A stretch of DNA of 64,000 bases from Pedobacter sp. JY14-1 (GCF_029269825.1 NZ_JARJHU010000008.1:558001-622000), one strand, 5' to 3'; positions 7,377-17,731 are shown, counted from the stretch's first letter. Program-made: numbers and translations. The notes: generated by a model not told the origin, from the sequence alone.

Positions 7377-8975
7377 ATGAAAAAAACATACTTATATTCA
7401 CTTGCGTCCCTGGTACTGGCGGCATCGCTGGTGTCCTGCAAGACGAACTCCGGCAAATCGGATAAGACGGGACTTGCCTACAACAAGAAAGAATATGGTG
7501 GGTTTCAGGTAAACAATAAATTCAAAAGGGGACCGGGACCGGGACTGGTTGAAATTGAAGGCGGTGTCTTCGTCATGAGTGGCAGTGCCATTAATATTCC
7601 GGGACAGGAGCTGAGTGAATATAACCATAAGCGGGAGACCACGGTATCTTCCTTCTATATGGACGAGACGGAGGTATCTAACACGAACTGGCTGGAATAC
7701 CTGAACTGGATACGTACAAACTACCCGACGGATTACGAATACTACTACAACGAACTGCCGGATACGCTGGTATGGCGCAGGCCGCTTTCCTATAACGAAC
7801 CCTATGTTGACAATTACCTGAGACACCCGGCTTATCAGGATTATCCTGTGGTGGGTGTGACCTGGGAGCAGGCTGAAAGGTATTGCTCCTGGAGGACGGA
7901 CCGTGTAAATGAACTCTTATTGCGTGAAAAGGGCTATATGACTTCTTTCAGGGATTTGAACGGTACAAATAAAGCTGGTGCAACGGCAAATACCGCGCGG
8001 CCGACAGAACCATTCAATACGGATATCTATCTGAACGGGCAATATGATGATAAGGGTAAACGGGCCATGAAAGACCTGAACCCTTCGGCAACCGCGGGAG
8101 CCAATACCAACGGAGCCAAAGGGGCTACCCGCAATGTCCGTCTGGAAGACGGTATCCTCAAACAACCCTACCGGTTACCTACTGAAGCAGAATGGGAGTA
8201 TGCTGCTCTGGGGCTGGTTGGCAATACAGAATATGAGAACATCAGCCAGAACAAAATCTATCCATGGGACGGGCTTGGTATCAGTTCGGCAAAGAAACGT
8301 ACCAGGGGCCTGATCATGGCCAACTTTAAACGTACCAAAGGCGATTATATGGGCGTTGGCGGTTCCCTGAACGATAAAGGCAGTCTTACCGTACCGGTAC
8401 GGTCTTACATGCCGAATGATTTTGGCCTGTACAATATGGCGGGCAATGTAAACGAATGGGTGGCTGATGTATACAGGGCAAAGACTTTCGAAGCAGCGGA
8501 TGCTTTTAATCCTTATCGCGGCAACTTCTATCTGGACAAGAAAATGGCAGATGCGACTACCGGAAGAATTGAAAAGGACAAACACAACCAGCCAGTAATG
8601 GTACCTGCGGTAACGCCAAGAAAACAGACCTGGGCCGAAAAACAGGCTGCAGCAGCCAGTGCGACAGCTGCGGTTTCAGATTCACTGATTGCAAAGAACA
8701 CCTATGCCGACCAACGTGGCTACAGGGACCCCGAAAATGAGCTTTATGGAGAGACCACGCTGATTACTAACAAATCCAGGGTATATAAGGGTGGCTCCTG
8801 GGACGATCAGGCGGTGTGGTTGAACCCGGCGACGCGCAGGTTCCTGCAGCAGGATCAGTCTACTGCGGATATTGGTTTCCGCTGTGCAATGACCATGCTG
8901 GGCGCATCGGAAATTCGCTCCAGTGGTAAGCCTCAATTCAAACCAAAAGCGGCCAGGGCGTTTAAATCCAGATAG
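7377..8975 (+). CDS. gldJ: Gliding motility/T9SS lipoprotein GldJ
   Basis: A 532-residue lipoprotein with a formylglycine-generating-enzyme (SUMF1-like) fold. The signal ends in the lipobox LVSC. Family landmarks are GPGLVEIEGGVFVM near the N-terminus, FYMDETEVSNTNWLEYLNW, YRLPTEAEWEYAALG, YNMAGNVNEWVADVY and the C-terminal DIGFRCAM. GldJ forms part of the periplasmic ring/track associated with type IX secretion and gliding; it stabilises GldK in Flavobacterium. I prefer GldJ over GldK because of the FYMDETEVSN/EYLNW block and because gldJ is the usual neighbour of porV. The ATG at 7377 gives a clean lipoprotein signal; the GTG at 7365 adds only four residues. Confidence 0.82.
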   Translation: MKKTYLYSLASLVLAASLVSCKTNSGKSDKTGLAYNKKEYGGFQVNNKFKRGPGPGLVEIEGGVFVMSGSAINIPGQELSEYNHKRETTVSSFYMDETEVSNTNWLEYLNWIRTNYPTDYEYYYNELPDTLVWRRPLSYNEPYVDNYLRHPAYQDYPVVGVTWEQAERYCSWRTDRVNELLLREKGYMTSFRDLNGTNKAGATANTARPTEPFNTDIYLNGQYDDKGKRAMKDLNPSATAGANTNGAKGATRNVRLEDGILKQPYRLPTEAEWEYAALGLVGNTEYENISQNKIYPWDGLGISSAKKRTRGLIMANFKRTKGDYMGVGGSLNDKGSLTVPVRSYMPNDFGLYNMAGNVNEWVADVYRAKTFEAADAFNPYRGNFYLDKKMADATTGRIEKDKHNQPVMVPAVTPRKQTWAEKQAAAASATAAVSDSLIAKNTYADQRGYRDPENELYGETTLITNKSRVYKGGSWDDQAVWLNPATRRFLQQDQSTADIGFRCAMTMLGASEIRSSGKPQFKPKAARAFKSR

Positions 8976-9000
8976 GCTGGAGATTTTTATCTGGGATACA

Positions 9001-9654
9001 CTATTGAGTTAGTGCGTATTGAATCAGGTTTGCCCCCATTTTCAAGGCCTCCTGGCGTTTTTCGGGTGTGTCTTCAGGATAGGTGCCGGCATCTTCCCAA
9101 CCATTGCCCAGATCACATTCATAAGTGTAATAGCAAACAATACGGCCCTGCCATATCAGCGCAAAACCCTGGGGGCGTTTGCCATCGTGTTCATGGATCT
9201 TTGGAAGGCCGTTTGGGAACCTGTATTTTTGCCTGTAAATGGCATGGTCGGCAGGAAGTTCTGTAAATTCGAGTTCGGGAAAAACCTTTTTCATCTCCCT
9301 GCGGATGAATTTATCGAGTCCATAATTGTCGTCAATATGCAGAAAGCCGCCTCCGGTAAGATATTTCCTGAGGTTTACAGCCTCTGCGCTGCTGAAAACA
9401 ACATTTCCATGCCCTGTAAGGTAAGCAAAAGGATAGCCGAACAGTTCGGAACTGCCTGCCTCTATAACAGCTTCCTGGGGGGCTATATTTGTTTTAAGGT
9501 TTTTATTGCAGAAGTCGATAAGGTTAGGCAGAGCCGTTCGGTTGGCATACCAGTCGCCACCGCCGCTATATTTGATCTTTGCCAGTCTGTAGGTTGGCGT
9601 CCTGAAACTGGTCAGCAGAAAAAAAAATGCAATGAGTATAGAACCGGCTTTCAT
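9001..9654 (-). CDS. DUF4159-domain protein
   Basis: A 217-residue protein with a short N-terminal hydrophobic segment (probably a signal peptide) and a DUF4159 domain. Recognisable parts are AKIKYSGGGDWYANRTALPNL, FAYLTGHGNVVFS, YLTGGGFLHIDDNYG and the closing block with ECDLGNGWED. The fold is predicted in the family to resemble class I glutamine-amidotransferase/ThuA-like domains, with no enzyme activity established. Its ATG overlaps the rsmE stop by four bases (ATGA), so translation is coupled to rsmE. Confidence 0.8.
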   Translation of the reverse strand: MKAGSILIAFFFLLTSFRTPTYRLAKIKYSGGGDWYANRTALPNLIDFCNKNLKTNIAPQEAVIEAGSSELFGYPFAYLTGHGNVVFSSAEAVNLRKYLTGGGFLHIDDNYGLDKFIRREMKKVFPELEFTELPADHAIYRQKYRFPNGLPKIHEHDGKRPQGFALIWQGRIVCYYTYECDLGNGWEDAGTYPEDTPEKRQEALKMGANLIQYALTQ

Positions 9655-10358
9655 CTGTTCAGGAAATTGATCTCCAAACAGGCAGCAAGAGCGGCGGTTT
9701 CCGTCCTTAGCCTGTTTTCGCCTAAAGTTACGGGTTTGTAGCCGGTACGCAAAGCCTGATCAATCTCCTGTTGCGTAAAATCTCCCTCAGGACCTATCAG
9801 CAAGGTATAATGCTGTCCGGGCTGTGTGATATCCCTTATGTAATTTCTCGGCTGGTCCTCGAGACAGTGAGCGATCATTCTTTCTGAGGCAACACCTTGT
9901 TTCTTCAAAAAGGCATCCAGGTCAGTGGCTGCGTTGAGTTTTGGATGATATGCTTGTAAAGACTGTTTAACAGCGGAAGTAATGATCTTGTTGAGCCGGT
10001 CATCCTTGACAATTTTCCGTTCGGACCGGTCGCAGATCACAGGAGTGACCTCGTCGATGCCGATCTCCGTGGCTTTCTCCAGGAACCATTCCAGCCGGTC
10101 AATGTTCTTGGTCGGGGCCACTGCAATGTGCAGGTAGTGTTGTCTTTTATGGTATTCGAGGGTAGTTTCAATGATGGCCAGCCGGACATTCTTCTTGCTT
10201 TCTTCAATAATTCTTGCCTTATAAAGGCCGCCCCGGCCGTCAATAAGGTGAACCTCCGCCCCTACACCGAGCCGAAGGACTTTCATACAATGCCTGCTTT
10301 CCTCTTCGTTCAGGAGGTATTCTTCGGACCGGATGTCTGGGGTATAAAAAACATGCAT
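9651..10358 (-). CDS. rsmE: 16S rRNA m3U1498 methyltransferase RsmE
   Basis: A 235-residue SPOUT-class methyltransferase that methylates U1498 of 16S rRNA using SAM. The N-terminal PUA-like part contains HCMKVLRLGVGAEVHLIDG and the C-terminal knot contains LLIGPEGDFTQQEID and LGENRLRTETAALAA, which form the SAM pocket. It lies in a compact minus-strand run dedA-ppa-corC-rsmE-DUF4159. Confidence 0.95.
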   Translation of the reverse strand: MHVFYTPDIRSEEYLLNEEESRHCMKVLRLGVGAEVHLIDGRGGLYKARIIEESKKNVRLAIIETTLEYHKRQHYLHIAVAPTKNIDRLEWFLEKATEIGIDEVTPVICDRSERKIVKDDRLNKIITSAVKQSLQAYHPKLNAATDLDAFLKKQGVASERMIAHCLEDQPRNYIRDITQPGQHYTLLIGPEGDFTQQEIDQALRTGYKPVTLGENRLRTETAALAACLEINFLNR

Positions 10359-10368
10359 GCCGCAGGTC

Positions 10369-11685
10369 TTAGCGGTTATCTACCATATCGTCTTTATGGA
10401 TCACCAGTTCAAGCTTGACGGTTTCTATATTCTGTTCCGTCTTTTTAAGAATGGTAAACAGATAGCCATAACATTCTTCACTATCACCTACTTCCGGGAT
10501 CTTCCCGAATGCATGGGATACCAGGCCACCTACGGTGTCGAAATCCTCGTCTTCCGGCAGATCATGCGGCAGGTGCTCGTTCACATCGTAAACCGTAGCG
10601 AATGCGTTGACGATAAATTCCGTTTCAGATACCTTTTCCACGATCGGCTTTTCTTCATCATATTCGTCCTGAATTTCACCTACGATCTCCTCAACAATGT
10701 CTTCCAGGGTAACCATTCCGGCTGTACCGCCAAATTCGTCAAGCACAATAGCAATCTGGATGCGCTTTTGCTGAAGCTCGCTCAGCAAGTCATTGATCTT
10801 CTTGGTCTCAGGGACAAAATAAGGCTTGCGGATAATGTCACTAAGTGCCCATTCATTGTTTCCGGCCAGTAAGGGCAGAATGTCCTTGGCATGGACAATA
10901 CCCACGATTTTATCGATGACATCATCATAAACAGGCATACGTGAATATCCCTCACCGATGATGGCTTCAATGACCTCTTCTTTAGCCGAGGAAAGTTCTA
11001 TACCGGAAATCTTCGTCCTTGGTACCATGATATTCTTTACAACACGCTCATTAAAATCAAATACGTTCTTAATGAGTTCGTGCTCGTTGGTGTCCAGCGC
11101 TCCGCTTTCCTTACCCTGGTCAAGCAGATAATACAGCTCCTCAGTACTGTGCACAGACTCATGTCCGCCCACATTGGAAATACCAAAGATCTTCAGGATC
11201 ACATTGGCAAAGCCGTTAAGAATCCAGATGAACGGACGGAACACTACATAAAAGCCCTGCAACGGAAGCGATATAAAAAGGGTAGTTGCCACCGGACGCT
11301 GTATGGCGATAGACTTCGGGGCAAGCTCCCCGAAAACGATATGCATGATGGTAATAAACAAAAACGCGATGATCGTTGAGATTGAAGTGATATAAACCTC
11401 GGGAAGGTTAAAATTGATCAGCAGATTATGCACTATCGTGTGCATAACAGACTCACCCACCCAACCAAGACCCAGTGACGCGAGGGTAATACCAAGCTGT
11501 GTTGCTGCCAGGTATCCGTCAAGGTGCTGCGTGATAAATTTTGCAATGTTGGCGACCCTGCTGCCTGACTTTGCCTTGATCTCAATCTGGGATGCCCTGA
11601 CTTTCACAATGGCAAATTCAGCCGCAACGAAAAAGCCATTGAGCGCTACTAAGAAAAACGTTAAGAATATTTTAAAACCTTCCAT
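10369..11685 (-). CDS. CNNM/CorC-type membrane protein with CBS domains
   Basis: A 438-residue protein of the hemolysin/CorC family. An N-terminal DUF21 (CNNM) membrane domain spans about residues 1-190, two CBS domains follow (about 205-330, with MVPRTKISGIE and VHAKDILPLL), and a C-terminal transporter-associated (CorC_HlyC) domain ends the protein (about 350-430). Related proteins export or sense magnesium. GldE of the gliding bacteria shares this architecture, but no gldE-specific signal or gldD neighbour is seen here, so the general name is safer. Its ATG overlaps the ppa stop (TAATG). Confidence 0.85.
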   Translation of the reverse strand: MEGFKIFLTFFLVALNGFFVAAEFAIVKVRASQIEIKAKSGSRVANIAKFITQHLDGYLAATQLGITLASLGLGWVGESVMHTIVHNLLINFNLPEVYITSISTIIAFLFITIMHIVFGELAPKSIAIQRPVATTLFISLPLQGFYVVFRPFIWILNGFANVILKIFGISNVGGHESVHSTEELYYLLDQGKESGALDTNEHELIKNVFDFNERVVKNIMVPRTKISGIELSSAKEEVIEAIIGEGYSRMPVYDDVIDKIVGIVHAKDILPLLAGNNEWALSDIIRKPYFVPETKKINDLLSELQQKRIQIAIVLDEFGGTAGMVTLEDIVEEIVGEIQDEYDEEKPIVEKVSETEFIVNAFATVYDVNEHLPHDLPEDEDFDTVGGLVSHAFGKIPEVGDSEECYGYLFTILKKTEQNIETVKLELVIHKDDMVDNR

Positions 11686-12239
11686 TAAGAATGATTATGT
11701 CTGAACTTTTCATCATACAGCTTAAGACTTTCCTGTATGACCTTATGGGCATAGCGCACCCCGAGCAAATGCTCGATGGTCACTTTCTTCTCCTCCAAAG
11801 CCTTATAATCCTGGAAAAACTTGGCGATTTCCTTCATGGTATGTGGCGGCAGATCAGCAAGATCATTGATGTAGTTTACTGACATATCATTCTTCGCAAC
11901 GGCGATGATCTTGTCATCCTGTTCTCCGTTATCTACCATGTGCATTACACCAATTACTTTTGCCTCTATAAGGGAAAGCGGGTATACATCAACTGAACAA
12001 AGTACGAGTATATCCAGCGGGTCATTGTCATCGCAATAAGTCTGGGGGATAAAGCCATAGTTGGCCGGGTACATCACGGAGGAAAAAAGTACCCTGTCAA
12101 GCTTGATCAGGTTGGAATCCTTGTCTATTTCGTATTTGGCCTTTGATCCTTTAGGAATTTCAATAATCGCATTTACAGTTTCAGGAATGTTATCGCCAGG
12201 GGATACGCTGTGCCAAGGGTGACTCTCGTAATTATTCAT
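11685..12239 (-). CDS. ppa: Inorganic pyrophosphatase (family I)
   Basis: A 184-residue soluble family I pyrophosphatase that hydrolyses pyrophosphate and so drives biosynthetic reactions forward. The metal-binding signature [11 protein letters not shown] is intact, with [14 protein letters not shown] before it and [14 protein letters not shown] after it. I start it at the ATG at 12239, which overlaps the end of dedA by eight bases; a TTG five codons upstream is less likely. The overlap suggests translational coupling. Confidence 0.94.
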   Translation of the reverse strand: MNNYESHPWHSVSPGDNIPETVNAIIEIPKGSKAKYEIDKDSNLIKLDRVLFSSVMYPANYGFIPQTYCDDNDPLDILVLCSVDVYPLSLIEAKVIGVMHMVDNGEQDDKIIAVAKNDMSVNYINDLADLPPHTMKEIAKFFQDYKALEEKKVTIEHLLGVRYAHKVIQESLKLYDEKFRHNHS

Positions 12240-12906
12240 TTTCGTTATGTTCAATTTTTATTTTTTCTTCCTCGTTTGGTTTCTGTACCCGGTTCTTCAC
12301 AAAGGTGTATACCAATGGAACCGTTGTAATTGCAATAAATCCTACAATTATATACAGTAAATAGTCGTTTATCTCCTTTTCAAATCTTTTGCCAAGAAAA
12401 TACCCAAGCAAAGTTAGTGAAGCTATCCACAATAATGCGCCACTAATATTATATAATGCAAACTTTTTAAAATCCAGTTTGACTACTCCCGCAAAAATCG
12501 GTGCAAATGTACGGACGATGGGAACAAATCTACCCATAATCAGGGCAAATGCACCTTGCTTATGATAATATTCTTCCGCAGCCTTAAGATAGCGCTTTTT
12601 GAAGAACAGGGAATCCTTGCGATCGTACAGGACCGGTCCTGTCTTCCGGCCAAACCAGTATCCCGTGAAGTTGCCGAGTATCGCAGCGATGCACAGTCCG
12701 AGTATGAGCAGGTAGATATTGACATCAAGCTTCCCGGTGGCCACAAACATGCCAGCCAGGAAAAGCAGGTAATCACCGGGAAGGAAGAATCCGAAGAAAA
12801 GACCCGTCTCGGCAAATATGACGAATAAAACTACGTAGAACCCGCCCTCTCTAAGTAATTTCTCGGGATCGATAACCTGTTGTAAAGAGGACCAGAAGTC
12901 TTGCAT
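12232..12906 (-). CDS. DedA-family membrane protein
   Basis: A 224-residue DedA/VTT-domain inner-membrane protein. It has the family pattern [20 protein letters not shown] near the N-terminus, a [13 protein letters not shown] turn and the conserved [16 protein letters not shown] helix with its arginines. DedA proteins are proton-dependent flippases or transporters, several of which recycle undecaprenyl phosphate or phosphatidylethanolamine. It heads the dedA-ppa-corC-rsmE-DUF4159 run, 45 bases after nuoN, with no terminator seen in between, so read-through from nuo is possible. Confidence 0.88.
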   Translation of the reverse strand: MQDFWSSLQQVIDPEKLLREGGFYVVLFVIFAETGLFFGFFLPGDYLLFLAGMFVATGKLDVNIYLLILGLCIAAILGNFTGYWFGRKTGPVLYDRKDSLFFKKRYLKAAEEYYHKQGAFALIMGRFVPIVRTFAPIFAGVVKLDFKKFALYNISGALLWIASLTLLGYFLGKRFEKEINDYLLYIIVGFIAITTVPLVYTFVKNRVQKPNEEEKIKIEHNENE

Positions 12907-12951
12907 AGTTCAATTATTCGTAAAACTACAAATAATTATCAACAGAAAACT

Positions 12952-14325
12952 TTATATCAGTCCTAAAATTACGGCCGGATACACGCCCAGGAAAACAGTT
13001 ACTGCTGCAGATATCAGCAATACGGCCCGGTATTGCACAGGAGTCTCCAGTACCAGTTCATTACCTTCCTTAAAGTACATGGCGATAATGACCCTGAAAT
13101 AGTAGTAAAAACCTACCAGGGCATTAAGTATAGCAAAAGCAACCAGATATACCTGGTAGCCATTCATCGCATTCAGGAACATCAGGTATTTACCGATAAA
13201 TCCTGCCGTGAGCGGGATGCCCGCCAGCGATAACATCGCGATAGTCAGTGCAAGTGCAGTCAATGGGTTACGCTTTGCAAGACCATTGAAGCTGTCGAAA
13301 TGATCGTTTCCTGTTTTTTGCTTGACCAGGATCAGCACCGCAAATGCAATGATACTGGCAAAAGTATAGGCAGCCGCATATACCAGTACATTATTGGAGG
13401 ATGCTGAGGTTAACGACACCAGCGAAAACAACAGGTAACCTGCATGAGATATACTGGAATAAGCCAGCATTCGCTTAAAGTTCTTCTGGAAAAGCGCAGT
13501 AACGTTACCAATGAACAGGGTAAGGCAAACTACGATCATCAGCGGCGGCAGCCAGAAATCATGCAGCGGAGCAAAAGTGCCCGCAAAAAGCCGCAGAAAA
13601 GCGGCAAAGCCGGCAGTCTTCACTACGGTGGACATAAAGGTGGTGATCAGCGTAGGAGCACCTTCATAAACGTCCGGGGTCCAGAAGTGGAAAGGCGCGG
13701 CACCGATCTTAAAGCTCAGGCCGATAAGCAAAAGGATTACTCCCGGGTAAAACAATGGCGAGATGGTGCTGTAGTTATTAACCAGGTATTGGTTGATCGT
13801 TTCCAGGTCAAAAGATCCCGTTGCCCCGTAGATCAGCGCAATGCCGAACAGGAGGAAACCGGTAGAGAATGCACCCATCAGGAAATACTTCAACGAGGCC
13901 TCATTTGATGCAAAATCTCCCTTGCGGATGCCCGCCAGGATATATAAACTTACCGACATGATCTCCAGGCCAATGAACAGCATGGACATATTCGAATAGG
14001 AAAGCATGATGATGATCCCTGCCAGGGCAAAAAGGATCAGCGTAAAATATTCTGCGACATGTTCGCTGTCGCGGGTAAAATAATTCTGGGTAAGCAGGAA
14101 TATAAACAGGGTACCGATAATGGTGACGAATGAAAATGCCAGGGCAAAATTATCCATATGCATCATGCCGTAATAAACCTGGTTTGTATTCCAGGAACAT
14201 ACGGCAAATGCCAGCGCCCCGAGTAAGCCGATGACCGTAATGGGCAGCAGTGCCTTCTTTGCCTTAAACAAACCTGCATAAAGTACTACAAGAGCTGTAA
14301 CTGCAATCGTTATGATGATGTTCAT
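12952..14325 (-). CDS. nuoN: NADH-quinone oxidoreductase subunit N
   Basis: A 457-residue antiporter-like proton-pumping subunit of complex I, about 14 membrane helices. The proton-antiporter core shows conserved Lys and Glu residues, for example in MFIGLEIMSVSLYILAG and FHFWTPDVYEGAPT. It is the last gene of the nuo cluster, three bases after nuoM. Confidence 0.94.
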   Translation of the reverse strand: MNIIITIAVTALVVLYAGLFKAKKALLPITVIGLLGALAFAVCSWNTNQVYYGMMHMDNFALAFSFVTIIGTLFIFLLTQNYFTRDSEHVAEYFTLILFALAGIIIMLSYSNMSMLFIGLEIMSVSLYILAGIRKGDFASNEASLKYFLMGAFSTGFLLFGIALIYGATGSFDLETINQYLVNNYSTISPLFYPGVILLLIGLSFKIGAAPFHFWTPDVYEGAPTLITTFMSTVVKTAGFAAFLRLFAGTFAPLHDFWLPPLMIVVCLTLFIGNVTALFQKNFKRMLAYSSISHAGYLLFSLVSLTSASSNNVLVYAAAYTFASIIAFAVLILVKQKTGNDHFDSFNGLAKRNPLTALALTIAMLSLAGIPLTAGFIGKYLMFLNAMNGYQVYLVAFAILNALVGFYYYFRVIIAMYFKEGNELVLETPVQYRAVLLISAAVTVFLGVYPAVILGLI

Positions 14326-14328
14326 TGC

Positions 14329-15795
14329 TTAATTTACCGATGTTAATTTTTGGGTTACTTGTTCGATTAGATGCTGTACTGCCGCCTCCGACAATCCAAG
14401 TACCGGTTTTGGGTAAACGCCCAGTACAATGATCAGCGCACAAACTGTAAAGAGGACGATTTTTTCCGGGCCTGCGATATCTGTGATTGTCGAGGTCAGC
14501 GCATTGGTCTTGCCCAGCATCACCTGCTGGTACATCCTCAACATATAAACCGCACCAAAAATAATGGTGAGGCCTGCGAACACAGCAAACCAGATATTAT
14601 ATTGATACACACCCATTAACAGCAGGAACTCGCCGATAAAGCCATTGGTTCCCGGAAGTGCGACCGTACCCAGTACAATGATCAGTGCAGTGATAGCGAG
14701 CTGAGGTGCGTGTGTAGCGATTCCGCCTAAATCGGCAATCGTATTGGTTTTTAGTCTCCGGAAAACGATATCCAGAACGAAGAATAGACCAACTACATTG
14801 ACCCCGTGGCTGAGCATCTGTATCATGACACCTTGCAGAGACTGTACATTCAGTGCAAAGATGCCTGCGCTGATGAGACCCACGTGCGCAATGGAAGAAT
14901 AAGCCACCAGCCGCTTCGCATTCCTTTGCGTGAAAGCGATCACCGAGGCATATATAATTCCCGTTACAGAAAGAATAATGGCCAAGTGTCCCCAGTCCTG
15001 TACGCCTGCAGGCACAATAGGCAGTATCCATCTGATCACCCCATAAATACCCATTTTAAGCATAATTCCCGATAACAACATCGTTCCGGTCGCAGGCGCC
15101 TCAGTATAGGTATCAGGCTGCCAGGTATGAAAAGGAAACACCGGCATCTTGATCGCAAAGGCAATAAAGAAAGCCCAGAATATCCAGGATTGCTGAACCG
15201 GATCCAGATTGAGCGCATAAAATGCATTAATATCGAAGTTCTTCGCCGGATTTTGCAGGTAAAGGTAAATGATGCCCAATAACATAAAGAGAGAACCCGC
15301 TACTGTATATACAAAGAACTTCATATTGACCCTGATGCGGTCCTTTCCGCCCCATATGGCACAAATAAAGTAAACAGGGATCAGCGCAGCTTCCCAGCCG
15401 ATATAGAACAGAAAAGCATCCAGTGCTGTGAACACCAGTAACAAACCGCTCTGCATAAAAAGGATCAGGGCATAAAAGGCCGGCTGGCTCTTATAATCGT
15501 GCGGAAAACCAGACAGGACAATCAGCGGGACCAGTACATTGGTCAGCAAGACGGTAATGATACTTATGCCATCGATACCTACATGGAAATTAATCCCCAG
15601 TTGTGTTATCCAGGGACAGTTTACACCAAACTGCACACTTGAATCCGGCACAAAATTAACTGCAGTCACCAAAGCCAGCACTAAAGACACCAATGAGGAA
15701 ACAAGCGCAATATACTTGGCTGCCCCGCCAAAGCATGCCGTGATCAGGGCTCCGGCCAGCGGTATGAATAAAAGAAGTAGTAAAAGGTGTTCCAT
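14329..15795 (-). CDS. nuoM: NADH-quinone oxidoreductase subunit M
   Basis: A 488-residue Mrp-antiporter-like membrane subunit of complex I with about 14 helices. Landmarks are YIGWEAALIPVYFI (the conserved helix-5 Glu), FPFHTWQPDTYTEAPATG and YSSIAHVGLI. It lies between nuoL (22 bases upstream) and nuoN. Confidence 0.95.
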   Translation of the reverse strand: MEHLLLLLLFIPLAGALITACFGGAAKYIALVSSLVSLVLALVTAVNFVPDSSVQFGVNCPWITQLGINFHVGIDGISIITVLLTNVLVPLIVLSGFPHDYKSQPAFYALILFMQSGLLLVFTALDAFLFYIGWEAALIPVYFICAIWGGKDRIRVNMKFFVYTVAGSLFMLLGIIYLYLQNPAKNFDINAFYALNLDPVQQSWIFWAFFIAFAIKMPVFPFHTWQPDTYTEAPATGTMLLSGIMLKMGIYGVIRWILPIVPAGVQDWGHLAIILSVTGIIYASVIAFTQRNAKRLVAYSSIAHVGLISAGIFALNVQSLQGVMIQMLSHGVNVVGLFFVLDIVFRRLKTNTIADLGGIATHAPQLAITALIIVLGTVALPGTNGFIGEFLLLMGVYQYNIWFAVFAGLTIIFGAVYMLRMYQQVMLGKTNALTSTITDIAGPEKIVLFTVCALIIVLGVYPKPVLGLSEAAVQHLIEQVTQKLTSVN

Positions 15796-15817
15796 TTATA
15801 TTTTCTTGAACGTGCTT

Positions 15818-17713
15818 TTATATCGATAAATAAGTGTACAACAACAGTGAGACGATACCAATCACCATCATAAAAATGTAGAAGCCAACATTTCCCGACT
15901 GCAGCAGCCTGATGCCTTTTCCAGCCTCTGACGTACCCCAGCCAAGACCGTTTACAAGGCCATCAATCAGTTTCTTGTCGACGATCTTGTACAGGAATCC
16001 AGAAAGTGCATCCAGCGGTTTACGGATAACTGTATCATACAACTCATCCAGGTAGAACTTACGATAAGAGAGATTGGCCAGGAACGACCGGCCAGCCTCA
16101 TCTGGTACAGGTACATGATTCCTCTTCACATATTTGCCATAAGCGATAACCACAGAAACCAGTACGCCCAATACCGACACACCCATTAAAGCATATTCAG
16201 TGGCATGGTCCGGCGCTTCGCCTGCATGGCGGATCACCGGTGCTAACCAGTGTGACAGCCAATGGCTTCCTCCCAATACCTCAGGTACCCCGATTGCACC
16301 GCCAATAGCGGAAAGTACCGCAAGAACGATCAATGGGATTGTCATCGACTTAGGCGATTCGTGGATCTTCTCCTCGGCATGGTGTGTACCCCGGTAATTT
16401 CCGTAAAAAGTCAGGAACAGCATCCTGAACATATAAAAAGCCGTCAGGAATGCACCAAAAGTTGCGATTCCCCACATCACTTTACTGTGGGCATAAACAT
16501 GTGCCAGTATCTCGTCCTTTGAAAAGAAGCCCGAGAAAGGTGGCAGTCCGGCTATAGCAATAGTACCGACAAGCATAGTCAGGAAAGTAACCGGCAATTT
16601 CTTACGTAAACCACCCATATGGCGCATATCCTGCTCGTGGTGGAGCGCATGGATTACCGAGCCCGCGCAGAGAAACAATAGAGCCTTAAAGAAAGCATGG
16701 GTAATTACATGGAAAAATGCACCATTATAAGCGCCGACACCCAATCCAAGGAACATATAGCCCAGCTGGGATACCGTAGAATAAGCCAGTACCTTTTTGA
16801 TATCAGTCTGTGTAAGTGCGATAATCGCCGCCATCAGCGCCGTAGCCAGACCTACAATAGCAATCACATGTTGCACTACCGGAGCCAGATCAAACAGCAG
16901 GTTGGATCTGGCGATCATATAAATACCGGCTGTCACCATCGTTGCTGCATGGATCAGCGCCGAAACAGGGGTCGGTCCCGCCATCGCGTCCGGAAGCCAG
17001 GTAAACAACGGCAGCTGCGCAGATTTACCGCAGGCACCGATGAAAAGTAGCAAAGCAATCAGTGCAATTACAGCGTTGCCAGGCAACATCTCCGCAGCCT
17101 GAGGGAAGATCTTCGCAAATTCCACGCTTCCAAAAGTGGTAAAGATCAGGAATACGCCCAGTAAAAAACCGAGATCACCGATACGGTTCATTACAAAAGC
17201 CTTCTTTGCGGCCGAGGCATAGCTGCTGTTTGTATACCAGAAGCCGATCAGCAAATAAGAACAAAGGCCGACACCTTCCCATCCGATGAACATCACAATA
17301 TAATTCGATCCCAGTACAAGCAACAGCATAAAGAAGATGAACAGGTTGAGGTAAGCAAAAAACTTCCCGAAACCCGCGTCATCATGCATATACCCTGCCG
17401 AGTAAATATGGATCAGGAAACCTACACCGGTAACGATCAGCAGCATAATTGCGCTCAGCGGATCTACCAGAAAAGAAAGCGGGATATGCAAGTTACCTGC
17501 ATTGATCCAGTTAAAAAGAAAAATCTCCTTTGATTTCTCAGCCGAACCTGACAGTTCAGAGAAAATGCCCAGGCTGATGGCAAATGAAATAAAAACAGCG
17601 GCACTTCCGATAAAACCGGTCAGGCCTTTCGAGAAGGTGTTCCTCCCGAGTCCATTAATGATAAAACCTACCAGCGGAATTAAAGGGACTAGCCAAACTA
17701 ATTCTGTAATCAT
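15818..17713 (-). CDS. nuoL: NADH-quinone oxidoreductase subunit L
   Basis: A 631-residue subunit, the distal proton pump of complex I. It has the antiporter core (MFIGWEGVGLCSYLLIGFWY, LFTWLPDAMAGPTPVSALIHAATMV kept here in pieces) and the extra C-terminal region that forms the long lateral helix lying across NuoM and NuoN. Length is normal for the family. Confidence 0.96.
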   Translation of the reverse strand: MITELVWLVPLIPLVGFIINGLGRNTFSKGLTGFIGSAAVFISFAISLGIFSELSGSAEKSKEIFLFNWINAGNLHIPLSFLVDPLSAIMLLIVTGVGFLIHIYSAGYMHDDAGFGKFFAYLNLFIFFMLLLVLGSNYIVMFIGWEGVGLCSYLLIGFWYTNSSYASAAKKAFVMNRIGDLGFLLGVFLIFTTFGSVEFAKIFPQAAEMLPGNAVIALIALLLFIGACGKSAQLPLFTWLPDAMAGPTPVSALIHAATMVTAGIYMIARSNLLFDLAPVVQHVIAIVGLATALMAAIIALTQTDIKKVLAYSTVSQLGYMFLGLGVGAYNGAFFHVITHAFFKALLFLCAGSVIHALHHEQDMRHMGGLRKKLPVTFLTMLVGTIAIAGLPPFSGFFSKDEILAHVYAHSKVMWGIATFGAFLTAFYMFRMLFLTFYGNYRGTHHAEEKIHESPKSMTIPLIVLAVLSAIGGAIGVPEVLGGSHWLSHWLAPVIRHAGEAPDHATEYALMGVSVLGVLVSVVIAYGKYVKRNHVPVPDEAGRSFLANLSYRKFYLDELYDTVIRKPLDALSGFLYKIVDKKLIDGLVNGLGWGTSEAGKGIRLLQSGNVGFYIFMMVIGIVSLLLYTYLSI

Positions 17714-17731
17714 CTTATATTCTATACTTTA

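Noticed and set aside
9019..9741. Long + strand open frame (240 codons) opposite the DUF4159 and rsmE genes
   Set aside because: Its translation shows no domain and it lies antisense to two recognisable genes with intact motifs; it is a shadow of their codon use.
10369..11685. GldE as the identity of the CNNM/CBS protein
   Set aside because: The architecture matches, but gldD is 48 kb away and no GldE-specific feature could be recognised by eye.
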